From assembly GCA_041397825.1 (NCBI GenBank), contig JAWKVX010000007.1, forward strand, positions 62,001 through 126,000: a stretch of DNA of 64,000 bases. Direction: 5' to 3'. The translations under genes were made by a program, and so were the position numbers. Shown here one piece after another: positions 15,720-23,817 of the stretch. Source of the stretch: JANNSX01 sp041397825. GTDB lineage: Bacteria; Pseudomonadota; Alphaproteobacteria; Rhizobiales; Hyphomicrobiaceae. The number at the start of each line of letters is the position of its first letter. Positions within the stretch are counted from its first letter, which is position 1. The notes under the pieces were generated by a model. That model had not been told where the DNA came from. It saw only the letters and a list, made by a program, of their open reading frames with translations, and did not search any database.

Positions 15720-15878
15720 TCAGTAGCCGTAGCTGCCGCTGTAGACGGGCGTGTAGGTCGTCGAGTAGCCGCCCGAGTAGGTGTCATAGGAGTAGTTGTC
15801 ACGGCAGCCACCGGCCATGGCGGAACCGGCCGCGGCGAGGGTGAAGGCGAGCGTCGTGAGAGCGATGATCTTTTTCAT
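15720..15878 (-). CDS. array unit E: diverged secreted Gly/Tyr-rich peptide
   Basis: A 52-residue relative: signal peptide MKKIIALTTLAF...SAMA (about 22 residues) and a 30-residue mature part GGCRDNYSYDTYSGGYSTTY then TPVYSGSYGY. The signal sequence differs almost throughout, yet the mature core YSYDxYSGGYSTTYTPVYS is kept, which argues for selection on the mature peptide. It adds Arg and Asp near the Cys. The ribosome site is AAGGGAGGCTCCC, again a GGGA-N3-TCCC palindrome with a changed loop. Only 43 bases separate it from unit F, so E may be cotranscribed with F. Confidence 0.85.
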   Translation of the reverse strand: MKKIIALTTLAFTLAAAGSAMAGGCRDNYSYDTYSGGYSTTYTPVYSGSYGY

Positions 15879-15921
15879 GGGAGCCTCCCTTGATGGAGTG
15901 TTGCTATCTTGGAACCGAAGC

Positions 15922-16089
15922 TCAGTAGCCGTAGCTGCTGTAGCCGCTGGAATAGACGGGGGTGTAGGTCGTCGAGTAGCCACCCGAGTAGCTGTCGTAG
16001 CTGTAGCCACCGCAGCCGCCGGCGAAGGCGCTGGAGACGGCGAGGGTGGAGACGAGGGCGACGGTGGCGGTGAGGATGATCTTTTTCAT
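15922..16089 (-). CDS. array unit F: secreted Gly/Tyr-rich peptide at promoter edge
   Basis: A 55-residue peptide that differs from unit B by one residue in the mature part (SSGYSSYGY against SSGYNSYGY). The gene is near-identical to B and C, but its upstream leader is clearly diverged while keeping alignment landmarks (CCGCCATGACC, the GTTCC-N4-GGAAC dyad at the matching distance). No terminator lies between F and E. F is plausibly the founder of copies A-D. Confidence 0.85.
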   Translation of the reverse strand: MKKIILTATVALVSTLAVSSAFAGGCGGYSYDSYSGGYSTTYTPVYSSGYSSYGY

Positions 16090-16194
16090 GGGAAGCTCCC
16101 CTTGTTGGTTGTTGGCTCTGCGAACCGGCTGCGGGGTGGCTCTGCTCTCTCCGCCGCCATGACCATCATTTAGACGACCACCGGGCGGGCCGGA

Positions 16195-16208
16195 GTTCCC
16201 GACGGAAC
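16195..16208 (-). promoter_or_regulatory. GTTCC-N4-GGAAC dyad upstream of array genes (one of five)
   Basis: Upstream of unit F the dyad reads GTTCC-CGAC-GGAAC; the other copies, at 15610-15623 (unit D), 15442-15455 (C), 15047-15060 (B) and 14639-14652 (A), read GTTCC-GGGC-GGAAC. All lie about 100-111 bases upstream of the ATG. The arms are conserved while the spacer and flanks differ in F, which is what an operator would show. GGAAC also resembles an ECF-sigma -35 element, but no convincing -10 is conserved. Unit E has no dyad of its own. Confidence 0.5.
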
Positions 16209-16276
16209 AGGCCGAGGGTAATTTCGCGAAAGATCGTCGTGGAGCAGCGGCTGTAGGCGCGGGGCAGTGTTTCCCG

Positions 16277-16966
16277 CTATTCGCAGCCCCTTCCTCGCGT
16301 GGGCATGCCGCCCGCAAGACTGACGTGGTGACCATCCGGCCGGCGCAACACGGCCTCGACGAGGTCGCCTCCGCGCTTCGGCGGACGGATCTCGGCAAGG
16401 CCCTCGGCGCCGATGGCCTGCAATGCGGTCTCTAGCGAACCGGCGACGGTCGGGCGGAGGACGAGGCGCTCGAGCCGGCAGCCGAGGTCGGCCATCCGGG
16501 TCGAGACATGCGGCCCGGGCGGCCATTCGATGACGATCGGATGCAGCCCGCCCATCGGCACCGACCCGTCGTCGCGGATGGCGATCTGCCAGACGAGCTC
16601 GCCCCGACGCATGGTGTAGACCTTGCCGAGATCGGTCCGAGCGAGCTCGACCGTCCGGGCGACATCGTCGGAGCGGGCGATCCAGGCCGCCAGGAACGGT
16701 CCCTCGGCCGCGAGGCGGGATTTGACCTCGGGGTCATCGAGGCCGAACCAACGGGAACGCTCGGCCGGACCAGCCTCCGGATCGGCGGCCACGATCTCGA
16801 GATAGACGCCGTCGCCGAGGCTCATGACGGCGTTGTGGGTGTTCATGATCGGGTGCTTCCCGCCAAGCGGAACCCGCACCCCGAGCCGCTCCTCGACCCA
16901 GTCGATGCCCTCGGCGAGCGTTGCGCAGGCGATGGCGATATGGTCGAGGACGATCCGCGGCGGCAT
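16277..16966 (-). CDS. VOC-family (glyoxalase-like) protein
   Basis: A 229-residue protein of the glyoxalase_3-type VOC superfamily: RIVLDHIAIACATLAEGIDWVEERLGV at the start (quoted in part: DHIAIAC), GKHPIMNTHNAVMSLGDG, YLEIVA and HPIVIEWPPGPH. VOC proteins use paired beta-alpha-beta-beta-beta modules to bind a metal; His and Glu candidates are in DHI and YLEI. Substrate unknown. The ATG lies 8 bases after the phaC stop, so the two form an operon. Translation start chosen for GAGGTCGGCC upstream. Confidence 0.85.
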   Translation of the reverse strand: MPPRIVLDHIAIACATLAEGIDWVEERLGVRVPLGGKHPIMNTHNAVMSLGDGVYLEIVAADPEAGPAERSRWFGLDDPEVKSRLAAEGPFLAAWIARSDDVARTVELARTDLGKVYTMRRGELVWQIAIRDDGSVPMGGLHPIVIEWPPGPHVSTRMADLGCRLERLVLRPTVAGSLETALQAIGAEGLAEIRPPKRGGDLVEAVLRRPDGHHVSLAGGMPTRGRGCE

Positions 16967-16974
16967 GGCCGACC

Positions 16975-18792
16975 TCAGCTCCCGGCCTTCACATAGCTTC
17001 CCGGCGCATCCTCGATGACTCGAAGCTCGCCGTCGCCCGGAAAGCGCGGCGGCACCGTATCGCCCGACTGTTTCCTCAGCCACTCGATCCAGTCCGGCCA
17101 CCAGGAGCCCGGGTGCTCCTCGGCCGTCTCGAGCCAGCGCTCCAGCGTCGGCGCCAGCCGGTCGTTCGTCCAATGCTGGTACTTGACCTTGCCGGGCGGA
17201 TTGACGACGCCGGCGATGTGTCCAGATCCGGCCAGCACGTAGCGAACGGGACCACCGAACAATTGGGCCCCGATCAGCACCGACCGCGCCGGCGCAATAT
17301 GATCCTCGCGGGTCGCAAGCTCATAGATCGGGAGTTTCACGCGTTTGAGATCGAGCCTGACGCCGCCGAGCTCCATCAGGCCACGGGAGAATTTGTTCTC
17401 GTGGTAGAACTCGCGCAGATAGAATTTGTGATTGGCCGCCGGCATCCGGGTCGAGTCCTGGTTCCAGAACAGGAGGTCGAAGGGGAAGGGCTTGCGTCCC
17501 AGCAGGTAGTTGTTGACGATGTAGGGCCAAATCAGGTCGCGGGGCCGCAGCATGTTGAAGACATTGGCCATGCTCGACCCGTCGAGGTAGCCACGCTCCA
17601 CCATCATCTCCTCGAGCGCCTTGAGCTGGGCATCGTCGATGAAGACGAGCAGATCGCCGGCCTTCGAGAAATCCATCTGCGCCGCCAGGAAGGTCGCCGA
17701 GTGGTAGCGGTCGATGTTCTTGGCCGCCAGCCAGGCGAGCGTCGTACCGAGAAGCGTGCCGCCGACGCAATAGCCGAGAATGTTGATCTTCTCGACACCT
17801 GTCGCCTCCGTCACGGCGTCGGAAGCGGCGAGGATGCCCTCGCGCATGTAGTCCTCGAACGTCTTGTGCGAGAGGCGCTCGTCCGGGTTGACCCAGGAGA
17901 CGATGAAGACGGTGAAGCCCTGGTCGACGGCGTATTTGACAAAGGATTTCGACGGCTGCAGGTCGAGAATATAGAATTTGTTGATCCACGGCGGCACGAT
18001 GAGCAGTGGCACCTCGTGTACGTTCGGCGTGGTCGGCGTGTACTGGATGAGTTGCAGGATGTCGTTCTGGAAGACGACCTTGCCGGGCGTGGTGGCGACA
18101 TTCTTGCCGACCTCGAAGGCGGTGGTGTCCGTCTGGCTGATCTGCAGCACGCCGTTCGACTTCGCCATGTCAGTGGCCAGGTTCTGCATGCCGCGCAGCA
18201 GGTTTTCGCCGTTCGACTGGAACGTCTCCCGCATCACTTCGGGATTGGTGAAGGCGAAATTCGACGGCGAGGTCGCCGTGGCGATCTGGCGAATGAAAAA
18301 CTCGGCCTTGTGCTTGGTCTTAGGATCCAGCCCTTCCGTCTGGTCGACCAAGTCCTCGGCCCATTTGGAAGTCAGCAGGTAGACCTGCTTCCAGAAGTCG
18401 AAAAAGGGATTGGCGGTCCAATCCGCGTCCTTGAAGCGGTTGTCGCCGGGCTCCGGTGTCACGACCGGCTCGACCTCCTCGCCCATCATGCGGCGCATCG
18501 ACCGGCTCCAGAGCTCCATGTAGCCCTGCACAAGCTCGGTCTGTGCCTCGGCCAGCTTCTGCGGCTCGCGCATCCACTGTTGCATGACCTCGCCCAGCAC
18601 GCGGCCCGCCTCCTGAGTGTCGCGGACAAGCGACATGGGGCCTGAGCCATTGGGCTTGGCCATGTAGCTGGCCATGGCCTTATTGCCTTCCTCGAAGACC
18701 TTGAGCAGGTTCTGTGTCAGGAGTGCCGCATCGGCCACACGCCAAGCGCCATTTGCGGACTGGTCCGTTGCTTTTTGCATAGGCGGTCCCAT
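16975..18792 (-). CDS. phaC: class I polyhydroxyalkanoate synthase
   Basis: A 605-residue PhaC. The catalytic triad is clear: Cys342 in the lipase-like box GYCVGG, Asp497 in REDHIAP and His525 in GSGHIAG. The N-terminal domain contains DWTANPFFDFWKQVYLL. It polymerises (R)-3-hydroxyacyl-CoA into storage polyester at granule surfaces; length and single-subunit form indicate class I. No phaA, phaB or phasin gene is in the window. Start could be ATG 18792 or ATG 18780 (MQKATDQ); neither has a strong ribosome site. Divergent from the lipoprotein gene. Confidence 0.95.
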   Translation of the reverse strand: MGPPMQKATDQSANGAWRVADAALLTQNLLKVFEEGNKAMASYMAKPNGSGPMSLVRDTQEAGRVLGEVMQQWMREPQKLAEAQTELVQGYMELWSRSMRRMMGEEVEPVVTPEPGDNRFKDADWTANPFFDFWKQVYLLTSKWAEDLVDQTEGLDPKTKHKAEFFIRQIATATSPSNFAFTNPEVMRETFQSNGENLLRGMQNLATDMAKSNGVLQISQTDTTAFEVGKNVATTPGKVVFQNDILQLIQYTPTTPNVHEVPLLIVPPWINKFYILDLQPSKSFVKYAVDQGFTVFIVSWVNPDERLSHKTFEDYMREGILAASDAVTEATGVEKINILGYCVGGTLLGTTLAWLAAKNIDRYHSATFLAAQMDFSKAGDLLVFIDDAQLKALEEMMVERGYLDGSSMANVFNMLRPRDLIWPYIVNNYLLGRKPFPFDLLFWNQDSTRMPAANHKFYLREFYHENKFSRGLMELGGVRLDLKRVKLPIYELATREDHIAPARSVLIGAQLFGGPVRYVLAGSGHIAGVVNPPGKVKYQHWTNDRLAPTLERWLETAEEHPGSWWPDWIEWLRKQSGDTVPPRFPGDGELRVIEDAPGSYVKAGS

Positions 18793-18970
18793 CTCTCACT
18801 GGAGGTTGCGGCCGGCAATGGTGCATCGCACCTATTGCGGCGCATCATAAATGACATATTCGCCGCTCTTAGTGTAGAAGCTTATCACATGGCACCGTGA
18901 CAAAGCGCGCAGGCTGCGGTGAATCTGGTAAAGGACCTCTGTGACGAGGCTCGATGAGGCAGCGCCGATA

Positions 18971-19234
18971 ATGGGACTTTCGCGTGCGATCGGCAACTTT
19001 GGGGCTGTGCTCATCGTCTTTGCTGCGGCCGGGGCAATGGCAGGTTGCTCTCAGGCGCCTGGCTTTCCTAAGCTGCCGATCGGCGACATCATCGGCCAGA
19101 AAACGCTGACGCCCGCCGAGCAGCGCGAGGAAATCAAGGACTTGAGCACTGCCCAGGCCGAGAATGTCGCTCAGGCCTCCTCCCCCGAGGGGGCACCGAA
19201 ATATATCCCCGCTTCGGTCAACACCGATCAGTAG
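18971..19234 (+). CDS. small predicted lipoprotein
   Basis: An 87-residue protein with a signal peptide and lipobox AMAGC (lipidated Cys at residue 26), then a short hydrophilic tail with TLTPAEQREEIKDLS. Predicted anchored in the inner or outer membrane. A GTG ten codons upstream (18941) has a better ribosome site (AAAGGA, 5 bases away) but would put acidic residues into the signal-peptide head; the start is therefore uncertain. It lies between divergent phaC and hom. No homologue recognised. Confidence 0.75.
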   Translation: MGLSRAIGNFGAVLIVFAAAGAMAGCSQAPGFPKLPIGDIIGQKTLTPAEQREEIKDLSTAQAENVAQASSPEGAPKYIPASVNTDQ

Positions 19235-19339
19235 GCAAGCCGGCCCTGCCTGCGCCGAAATGAGGCTCGATCTTCGGAGCGAAAACGGGCATAACGACCG
19301 CGCAATTCAACTGATTTTCCAAGGCGCGGGGCATCCGAT

Positions 19340-20665
19340 ATGACGAAGCCGCTACGACTGGGCATTGCCGGACTCGGCACGGTCGGTGGCGGCGTGGTGA
19401 TGTTGCTACGCGAGCATGCGGCGCATATGGCAAGCCGTCTCGGCCGTGAGGTCGAGGTGGTGGCCGTCAGCGCTCGCGATCGGAACAAGCAGCGCGCGGT
19501 CGCTCTGAAGGGCGTCGACTGGGTCGACGACCCGGTCAAGCTCGCCGGCGATGAACGCATCGACGTGCTCGTCGAGCTGATCGGCGGCGCCGAGGGCACA
19601 GCCAAATCGGCGGTCGAGCGCGCGCTGCAGACGGGCAAGCATGTCGTCACGGCCAACAAGGCGCTCATCGCCGCGCATGGCGTGTCGCTCGCAGAGATGG
19701 CGGAGAAGCGCGGTGTCGGCCTCAAATTCGAGGCGGCGGTCGCCGGCGGCATTCCCGTCATCAAGACATTGCGGGAGAGCCTGCTCGCCAATCGCATCTC
19801 GCGCGTCTATGGCATTCTGAACGGCACCTGCAACTTCATCCTGACCAAGATGCTCTCTGAGCGGCGGGCTTTCGGCGACGTCCTCGCAGAGGCGCAGAAA
19901 CTCGGCTATGCCGAGGCCGACCCGACCTTCGACATCGGCGGGTTCGACACCGCCCACAAGCTTGCCATTCTCGCCTCGTTGGCCTTCTCGACGCGCATCG
20001 CGCCGGAGGAGATCGACATCGAGGGCATCGAGAGCATCACGTCCGCCGACATCGAGGCGGCAGAGGATCTGGGCTATCGGATCAAGCTGCTCGGGGTCGC
20101 GCAGGCGACCGACAGCGGCATCGAGCAGCGCGTGCATCCGGCGATGGTGCCGGTGCATTCCGCCATCGCCGAGGTTGGCGGGGTGACCAACTGCGTCGCC
20201 ATCGATGCGGACTATGTCGGCGCCCTGACCCTCGTCGGCCCGGGGGCCGGTCAGCGGGCCACCGCCTCCTCGGTGGTCAGCGACATCGCCGACATCGCCA
20301 AGGGGGACGTCACACCGCCCTTCATCACTCCGTCCGGCAAGCTCGTCAGGCTCGAGCGGGCGGCGCTCAGGGCCCATGCCGGCGGCTATTATATTCGCTT
20401 GGCCGTGTATGACCGGCACGGAGCGTTCGCAGCCATCGCCGGCTCGATGGCCGGCAAGAAGGTGTCGCTCGACAGCATCGTGCAGAAGCGTCCGCGCGGC
20501 GTGGGCGAGCAGAGCCAGCCGGAGGTTGCTTCCGGCCAGCCGACGCCGGTCGTTCTCATCACGCACGAGACCACCGAGGCCGCCATCCGAGCAGCGCTCG
20601 ACGAGATTTCGAAGAGCGGCCATGTCGCCGAGAAGCCGCAGATGATCCGAATCGAGAAGCTGTGA
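19340..20665 (+). CDS. hom: homoserine dehydrogenase
   Basis: A 441-residue enzyme reducing aspartate semialdehyde to homoserine for threonine and methionine. Order: NAD(P) fold with GLGTVGGGVV (about 9-18), catalytic domain with NGTCNFILTKM and GYAEADPTFDIGGFDTAHK (Lys/Asp site; quoted in part), and a C-terminal ACT domain (about 350-425, YYIRLAVYDRHGAFAAIAG) for threonine feedback. Its stop is followed 38 bases later by glpX; hom-glpX-recJ is a conserved order I recall in Hyphomicrobiales. Confidence 0.96.
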   Translation: MTKPLRLGIAGLGTVGGGVVMLLREHAAHMASRLGREVEVVAVSARDRNKQRAVALKGVDWVDDPVKLAGDERIDVLVELIGGAEGTAKSAVERALQTGKHVVTANKALIAAHGVSLAEMAEKRGVGLKFEAAVAGGIPVIKTLRESLLANRISRVYGILNGTCNFILTKMLSERRAFGDVLAEAQKLGYAEADPTFDIGGFDTAHKLAILASLAFSTRIAPEEIDIEGIESITSADIEAAEDLGYRIKLLGVAQATDSGIEQRVHPAMVPVHSAIAEVGGVTNCVAIDADYVGALTLVGPGAGQRATASSVVSDIADIAKGDVTPPFITPSGKLVRLERAALRAHAGGYYIRLAVYDRHGAFAAIAGSMAGKKVSLDSIVQKRPRGVGEQSQPEVASGQPTPVVLITHETTEAAIRAALDEISKSGHVAEKPQMIRIEKL

Positions 20666-20703
20666 TAGGAGGCGCTGCGCCGAGGCGCAGCCGGGAGAGA
20701 CGC

Positions 20704-21693
20704 ATGTCCAAGAAGCAAACGGTCGGGGTGCTCGACCGGGCCCTGACCCTCGAGATCGTTCGCGTGACGGAACAGGCCGCGATCGCCGCCGCCCGGCTCA
20801 GGGGCCGTGGCGACGAGAAGGCCGCCGATCAGGCCGCCGTCGACGCCATGCGCCGTGAGCTCAACCGGATCGACATCCAGGGGCGCATCGTCATCGGCGA
20901 GGGGGAGCGCGACGAGGCGCCGATGCTCTTCATCGGAGAGGAGGTCGGCACCGGCAAGGGCCCCAAGGTCGACATCGCCGTCGATCCCCTCGAATGCACG
21001 ACGGTGTGCGCGAAGAACCTGCCAAACTCGCTCGCCGTCCTGGCGATGGCCGAGCACGGGACGCTGCTGCATGCCCCCGACATCTACATGGACAAAATCG
21101 CCATCGGCCCCGGCTACCCGGAGGGCACGGTCGATCTCGATGCCACACCGGACGAGAACATCGCCAGCCTCGCCAAGGCGAAGGGCGTCAAGTTGACCGA
21201 CATCACAGCTTGCATTCTCGACCGTCCCCGGCACGAGAAGATCATCCAAGCTGTGCGAAAAACAGGCGCGGCCATCCGGCTCATCGGCGACGGTGACATC
21301 GCCGGTGTGATCCATACGACCGACCCGGAGGAAACCGGCATCGATATCTATTTCGGCGTCGGTGGTGCGCCGGAAGGTGTGCTGGCGGCAGCCGCGCTCC
21401 GGTGCGTCGGCGGCCAGATCCAGACCCGGCTCTATCCGATGAAGGATGCCGACTACCAGCGCGCCGAGGCAGTCGGCATCAAGGACATCAGGCGCAAATA
21501 CACCATGATGGACCTTGCCTCCGGCGACGTCTTCTTCTCGGCGACCGGCGTCACGGATGGCAACATGCTGGATGGCGTGAAGTTCCGCTCCGGCTCGATC
21601 GAGACCGAGACGGTGGTCATGCGCTCGGCGACGAAGACCGTGCGCTGGATCAGAACGAAGCATGGGTTGTCCGGCCAGCAGACGCTGAGCTGA
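20704..21693 (+). CDS. glpX: class II fructose-1,6-bisphosphatase, with Gly-to-Cys in its core motif
   Basis: A 329-residue GlpX that dephosphorylates fructose-1,6-bisphosphate in gluconeogenesis or the Calvin cycle. Motifs GEGERDEAPML, APDIYMDKIAIGP, IRLIGDGDIAGVI and FGVGGAPEGV are intact. The metal/substrate motif usually reads DPLEGT; here it is DPLECT, with Cys98 (TGC at 20995-20997, one base from GGC). GGGAGAG precedes ATG 20704; a GTG at 20662 overlapping the hom stop is not needed. Confidence 0.95.
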   Translation: MSKKQTVGVLDRALTLEIVRVTEQAAIAAARLRGRGDEKAADQAAVDAMRRELNRIDIQGRIVIGEGERDEAPMLFIGEEVGTGKGPKVDIAVDPLECTTVCAKNLPNSLAVLAMAEHGTLLHAPDIYMDKIAIGPGYPEGTVDLDATPDENIASLAKAKGVKLTDITACILDRPRHEKIIQAVRKTGAAIRLIGDGDIAGVIHTTDPEETGIDIYFGVGGAPEGVLAAAALRCVGGQIQTRLYPMKDADYQRAEAVGIKDIRRKYTMMDLASGDVFFSATGVTDGNMLDGVKFRSGSIETETVVMRSATKTVRWIRTKHGLSGQQTLS

Positions 21694-21740
21694 CCGACGG
21701 CGTACCGATGGAGGCTCGCTTGCGCGCGGAGCGTCGCAAG

Positions 21741-23558
21741 ATGGATGTGCCCGCACCTGCCGAGTCGTACCTGGGCGTGACGCGCTCGGCCCGCGGCTTT
21801 CAATGGACGAGTCGCCTCGAGCCTGCGCAGACCAATCTCGCCAGTGCCATCAGCGAGCGGCACGGCCTGCCCGAGCTACTCGGCCGCGTGCTTGCCGCGC
21901 GCGGCGCCACCCTCGAGAGCGTGCCGGTCCTGCTCGACCCGACGCTCAAGGCGCTGATGCCCGATCCGGCCGTGCTCCAGGACATGGAGAAGGCCGCCGA
22001 TCGGCTTGCCGATGGCATCGAGGCCGGTGAGCGGATGGCCATCTTCGGCGACTACGACGTCGACGGGGCGTGCTCGTCGGCCCTGATGCGGCGCTTTCTG
22101 GCGGCGCATGGTTCGGCGGGGCGCATCTACATCCCCGATCGCATCTTCGAAGGCTATGGGCCAAACACCGAGGCGATCGAGACGCTCGTCAAGGAAGGCG
22201 CCCGGCTGATCATCACGGTCGATTGCGGCACGGTCAGCCATGATGTGCTTGCCGGTGCGAAGCCGCTCGGTGCCGAGGTGATCGTCGTCGACCACCATCA
22301 GGCCGACGAGCGCCTGCCCGCCGTCGCCGCGGTCGTCAATCCAAACCGTCAGGACGACGTCTCGGGTCAAGGTCATCTCTGCGCGGCGGGCGTCGTCTAT
22401 CTCTTGCTCGTCGCGACGGCGCGGGCCCTTCGCCGCCGCGGCTTCTACAAGACGCGAGGCATCGCCGAGCCGCCGCTGCTCGAATGGCTGGATCTCGTGG
22501 CACTGGCGACCGTCTGCGATGTCGTGCCGCTCGAGGGCCTGAACCGCGCCTATGTGGTCAAGGGCTTGCAGGTGATGCGCCAGCGTCGCAACATCGGCCT
22601 GCGCGCACTCGCCGATGCGGCTGGCCTCAATCAGCCGCCGACGACCTATCATCTCGGGTATGTGCTTGGCCCGCGGATCAATGCCGGCGGCCGGATCGGC
22701 AATGCGGCGCTGGGCGCCGAGCTGCTGTCGATCGATGACGATGCCGAGGCCGCCCGCATTGCCGTCCTGTTGGATAAGCTCAACAAGGAGCGCAAGGCGA
22801 TGGAGTCGACGATCCTCGAGCAGGCGCTCGCCGCCGCCGAGCTCGAGATTGCCGACAACCCGGCCCTCCCCATGCTGATCACCGGCTCGAAGGATTGGCA
22901 CAAGGGATTGGTCGGTCTGGTCGCCAGTCGTTTGACCGATCGCTTCCAGCGGCCGGCATGCGTCATCGCCTGGGGGCCGGACGGGCAGGGCACGGGCTCG
23001 CTCCGCTCGATTGCCGGCGTCGATATCGGCGCCGCAGTTCGCGCGGCGTTGACCGACGGCTTGCTGCGCAAGGGCGGCGGTCACGCCATGGCTGCCGGCC
23101 TTACGGTCGATGAGGCGAAGCTCGACGCACTTCGGGCGCATTTCGTCGACGCCATCGGCGGCTCCGTTGGGCGTGCACGCGCGCGGAGTGGCCTTGCCAT
23201 CGATGGGGCGCTCACCCCCCGGAGCGTGACCGCGGAGCTGGTCGGCCTGCTCGAACGCGCCGGGCCCTATGGCCAGGGCAACCCCAATCCGCGTTTCGTC
23301 TTTCCCGCGCATCGCCTGCGCTCGGCCCGCGTGGTCGGCGAAAGCCATGTGCGGGTTACGATCGAATCGACCGACGGCGGCCGTCTAGATGCGATCGCTT
23401 TCCGGGTCGTCGGCTCGCCGCTCGGTGAGGCGATCCTCGGGGCATCGAATGCTCTTCCCGTCCATGTCGCCGGCCAGATCCGCCGCGACAGCTGGGGTGG
23501 GCGCGAAAAGACGGAGCTCACCATCGACGACATCGCCGATCCGCGCCAGCAGGAGTGA
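21741..23558 (+). CDS. recJ: single-stranded-DNA-specific exonuclease
   Basis: A 605-residue RecJ. DHH-superfamily motifs are visible: FGDYDVDGACSSALM (motif I), VDCG (II), VDHHQ (III) and, in the DHHA1 part, GRIGNAALG and the nucleotide-binding GGGHAMAAG. It degrades single-stranded DNA 5' to 3' in repair and recombination. Start chosen at 21741 (MDVPAPAE) with GGAG 9 bases upstream; an ATG at 21708 lacks a ribosome site, and the open frame further upstream is antisense-like overlap with glpX. Confidence 0.95.
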   Translation: MDVPAPAESYLGVTRSARGFQWTSRLEPAQTNLASAISERHGLPELLGRVLAARGATLESVPVLLDPTLKALMPDPAVLQDMEKAADRLADGIEAGERMAIFGDYDVDGACSSALMRRFLAAHGSAGRIYIPDRIFEGYGPNTEAIETLVKEGARLIITVDCGTVSHDVLAGAKPLGAEVIVVDHHQADERLPAVAAVVNPNRQDDVSGQGHLCAAGVVYLLLVATARALRRRGFYKTRGIAEPPLLEWLDLVALATVCDVVPLEGLNRAYVVKGLQVMRQRRNIGLRALADAAGLNQPPTTYHLGYVLGPRINAGGRIGNAALGAELLSIDDDAEAARIAVLLDKLNKERKAMESTILEQALAAAELEIADNPALPMLITGSKDWHKGLVGLVASRLTDRFQRPACVIAWGPDGQGTGSLRSIAGVDIGAAVRAALTDGLLRKGGGHAMAAGLTVDEAKLDALRAHFVDAIGGSVGRARARSGLAIDGALTPRSVTAELVGLLERAGPYGQGNPNPRFVFPAHRLRSARVVGESHVRVTIESTDGGRLDAIAFRVVGSPLGEAILGASNALPVHVAGQIRRDSWGGREKTELTIDDIADPRQQE

Positions 23559-23564
23559 GATCGG

Positions 23565-23750
23565 ATGGGCAAGGCGGGCCGGCGACGGAGGACGGCGGGA
23601 GCAAAGACCGGCTCCGGAGCGAAGTCGCGCAACCCGGTGGCGCAGAATCTTTCGCAGGGCCGCTATCGGCCGCGACCGGAACGCCCGAGGAAGGGCAAGG
23701 GGAGCTACCGCCGGCAAGACGCTAGCTCGAAGGCGGATGGCGAGGGGTGA
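23565..23750 (+). CDS. ArfA-like alternative ribosome-rescue factor
   Basis: A 61-residue very basic protein. Its second half, NPVAQNLSQGRYRPRPERPRKGKGSYRR (quoted in part: RPRKGKGSYRR), resembles the ribosome-binding C-terminal part of ArfA, where KGKGSYxRK enters the empty mRNA channel. ArfA frees ribosomes stalled on broken mRNA, recruiting RF2, as a backup to tmRNA. The start overlaps recJ control: GGAG 9 bases upstream, 6 bases after the recJ stop. The N-terminus is shorter than in E. coli and lacks a recognisable RF2-contacting helix. Assignment rests on one motif. Confidence 0.6.
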   Translation: MGKAGRRRRTAGAKTGSGAKSRNPVAQNLSQGRYRPRPERPRKGKGSYRRQDASSKADGEG

Positions 23751-23817
23751 GCAAGGTCCGCGCCTGTGCCTTGCTTGTCAGCCTGGGCGAACCCCACTAT
23801 ACCGACCCCGTCCAGCC

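Larger units (their letters stand above)
14251..16208 (-). repeat. tandem array of tiny secreted Gly/Tyr/Ser-rich peptide genes
   Basis: Seven related units run leftward: Z (decayed), A, B, C, D (decayed), E and F. The A-B and B-C start-to-start spacings are 408 and 406 bases and the units are nearly identical through gene, terminator, leader and upstream dyad. C-D is 158 bases, D-E 378 and E-F 211, showing internal deletions. Units E and F are the most diverged and lie at the promoter-side edge; A to D look like recent copies of an F-like unit. The array is flanked by ppiB (convergent) and the VOC/phaC operon (same strand). It is not a CRISPR: the units are long and coding. Confidence 0.9.

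Noticed and set aside
14251..16089. CRISPR array
   Set aside because: Repeat units are about 400 bases and coding, with signal peptides, terminators and ribosome sites; there are no short repeats with unique spacers.
16150..16208. ECF-sigma promoter GGAAC-N18-CGTC for array unit F
   Set aside because: The spacing is long for ECF promoters and the -10-like CGTC is not kept in units A-D, so only the dyad itself is reported.
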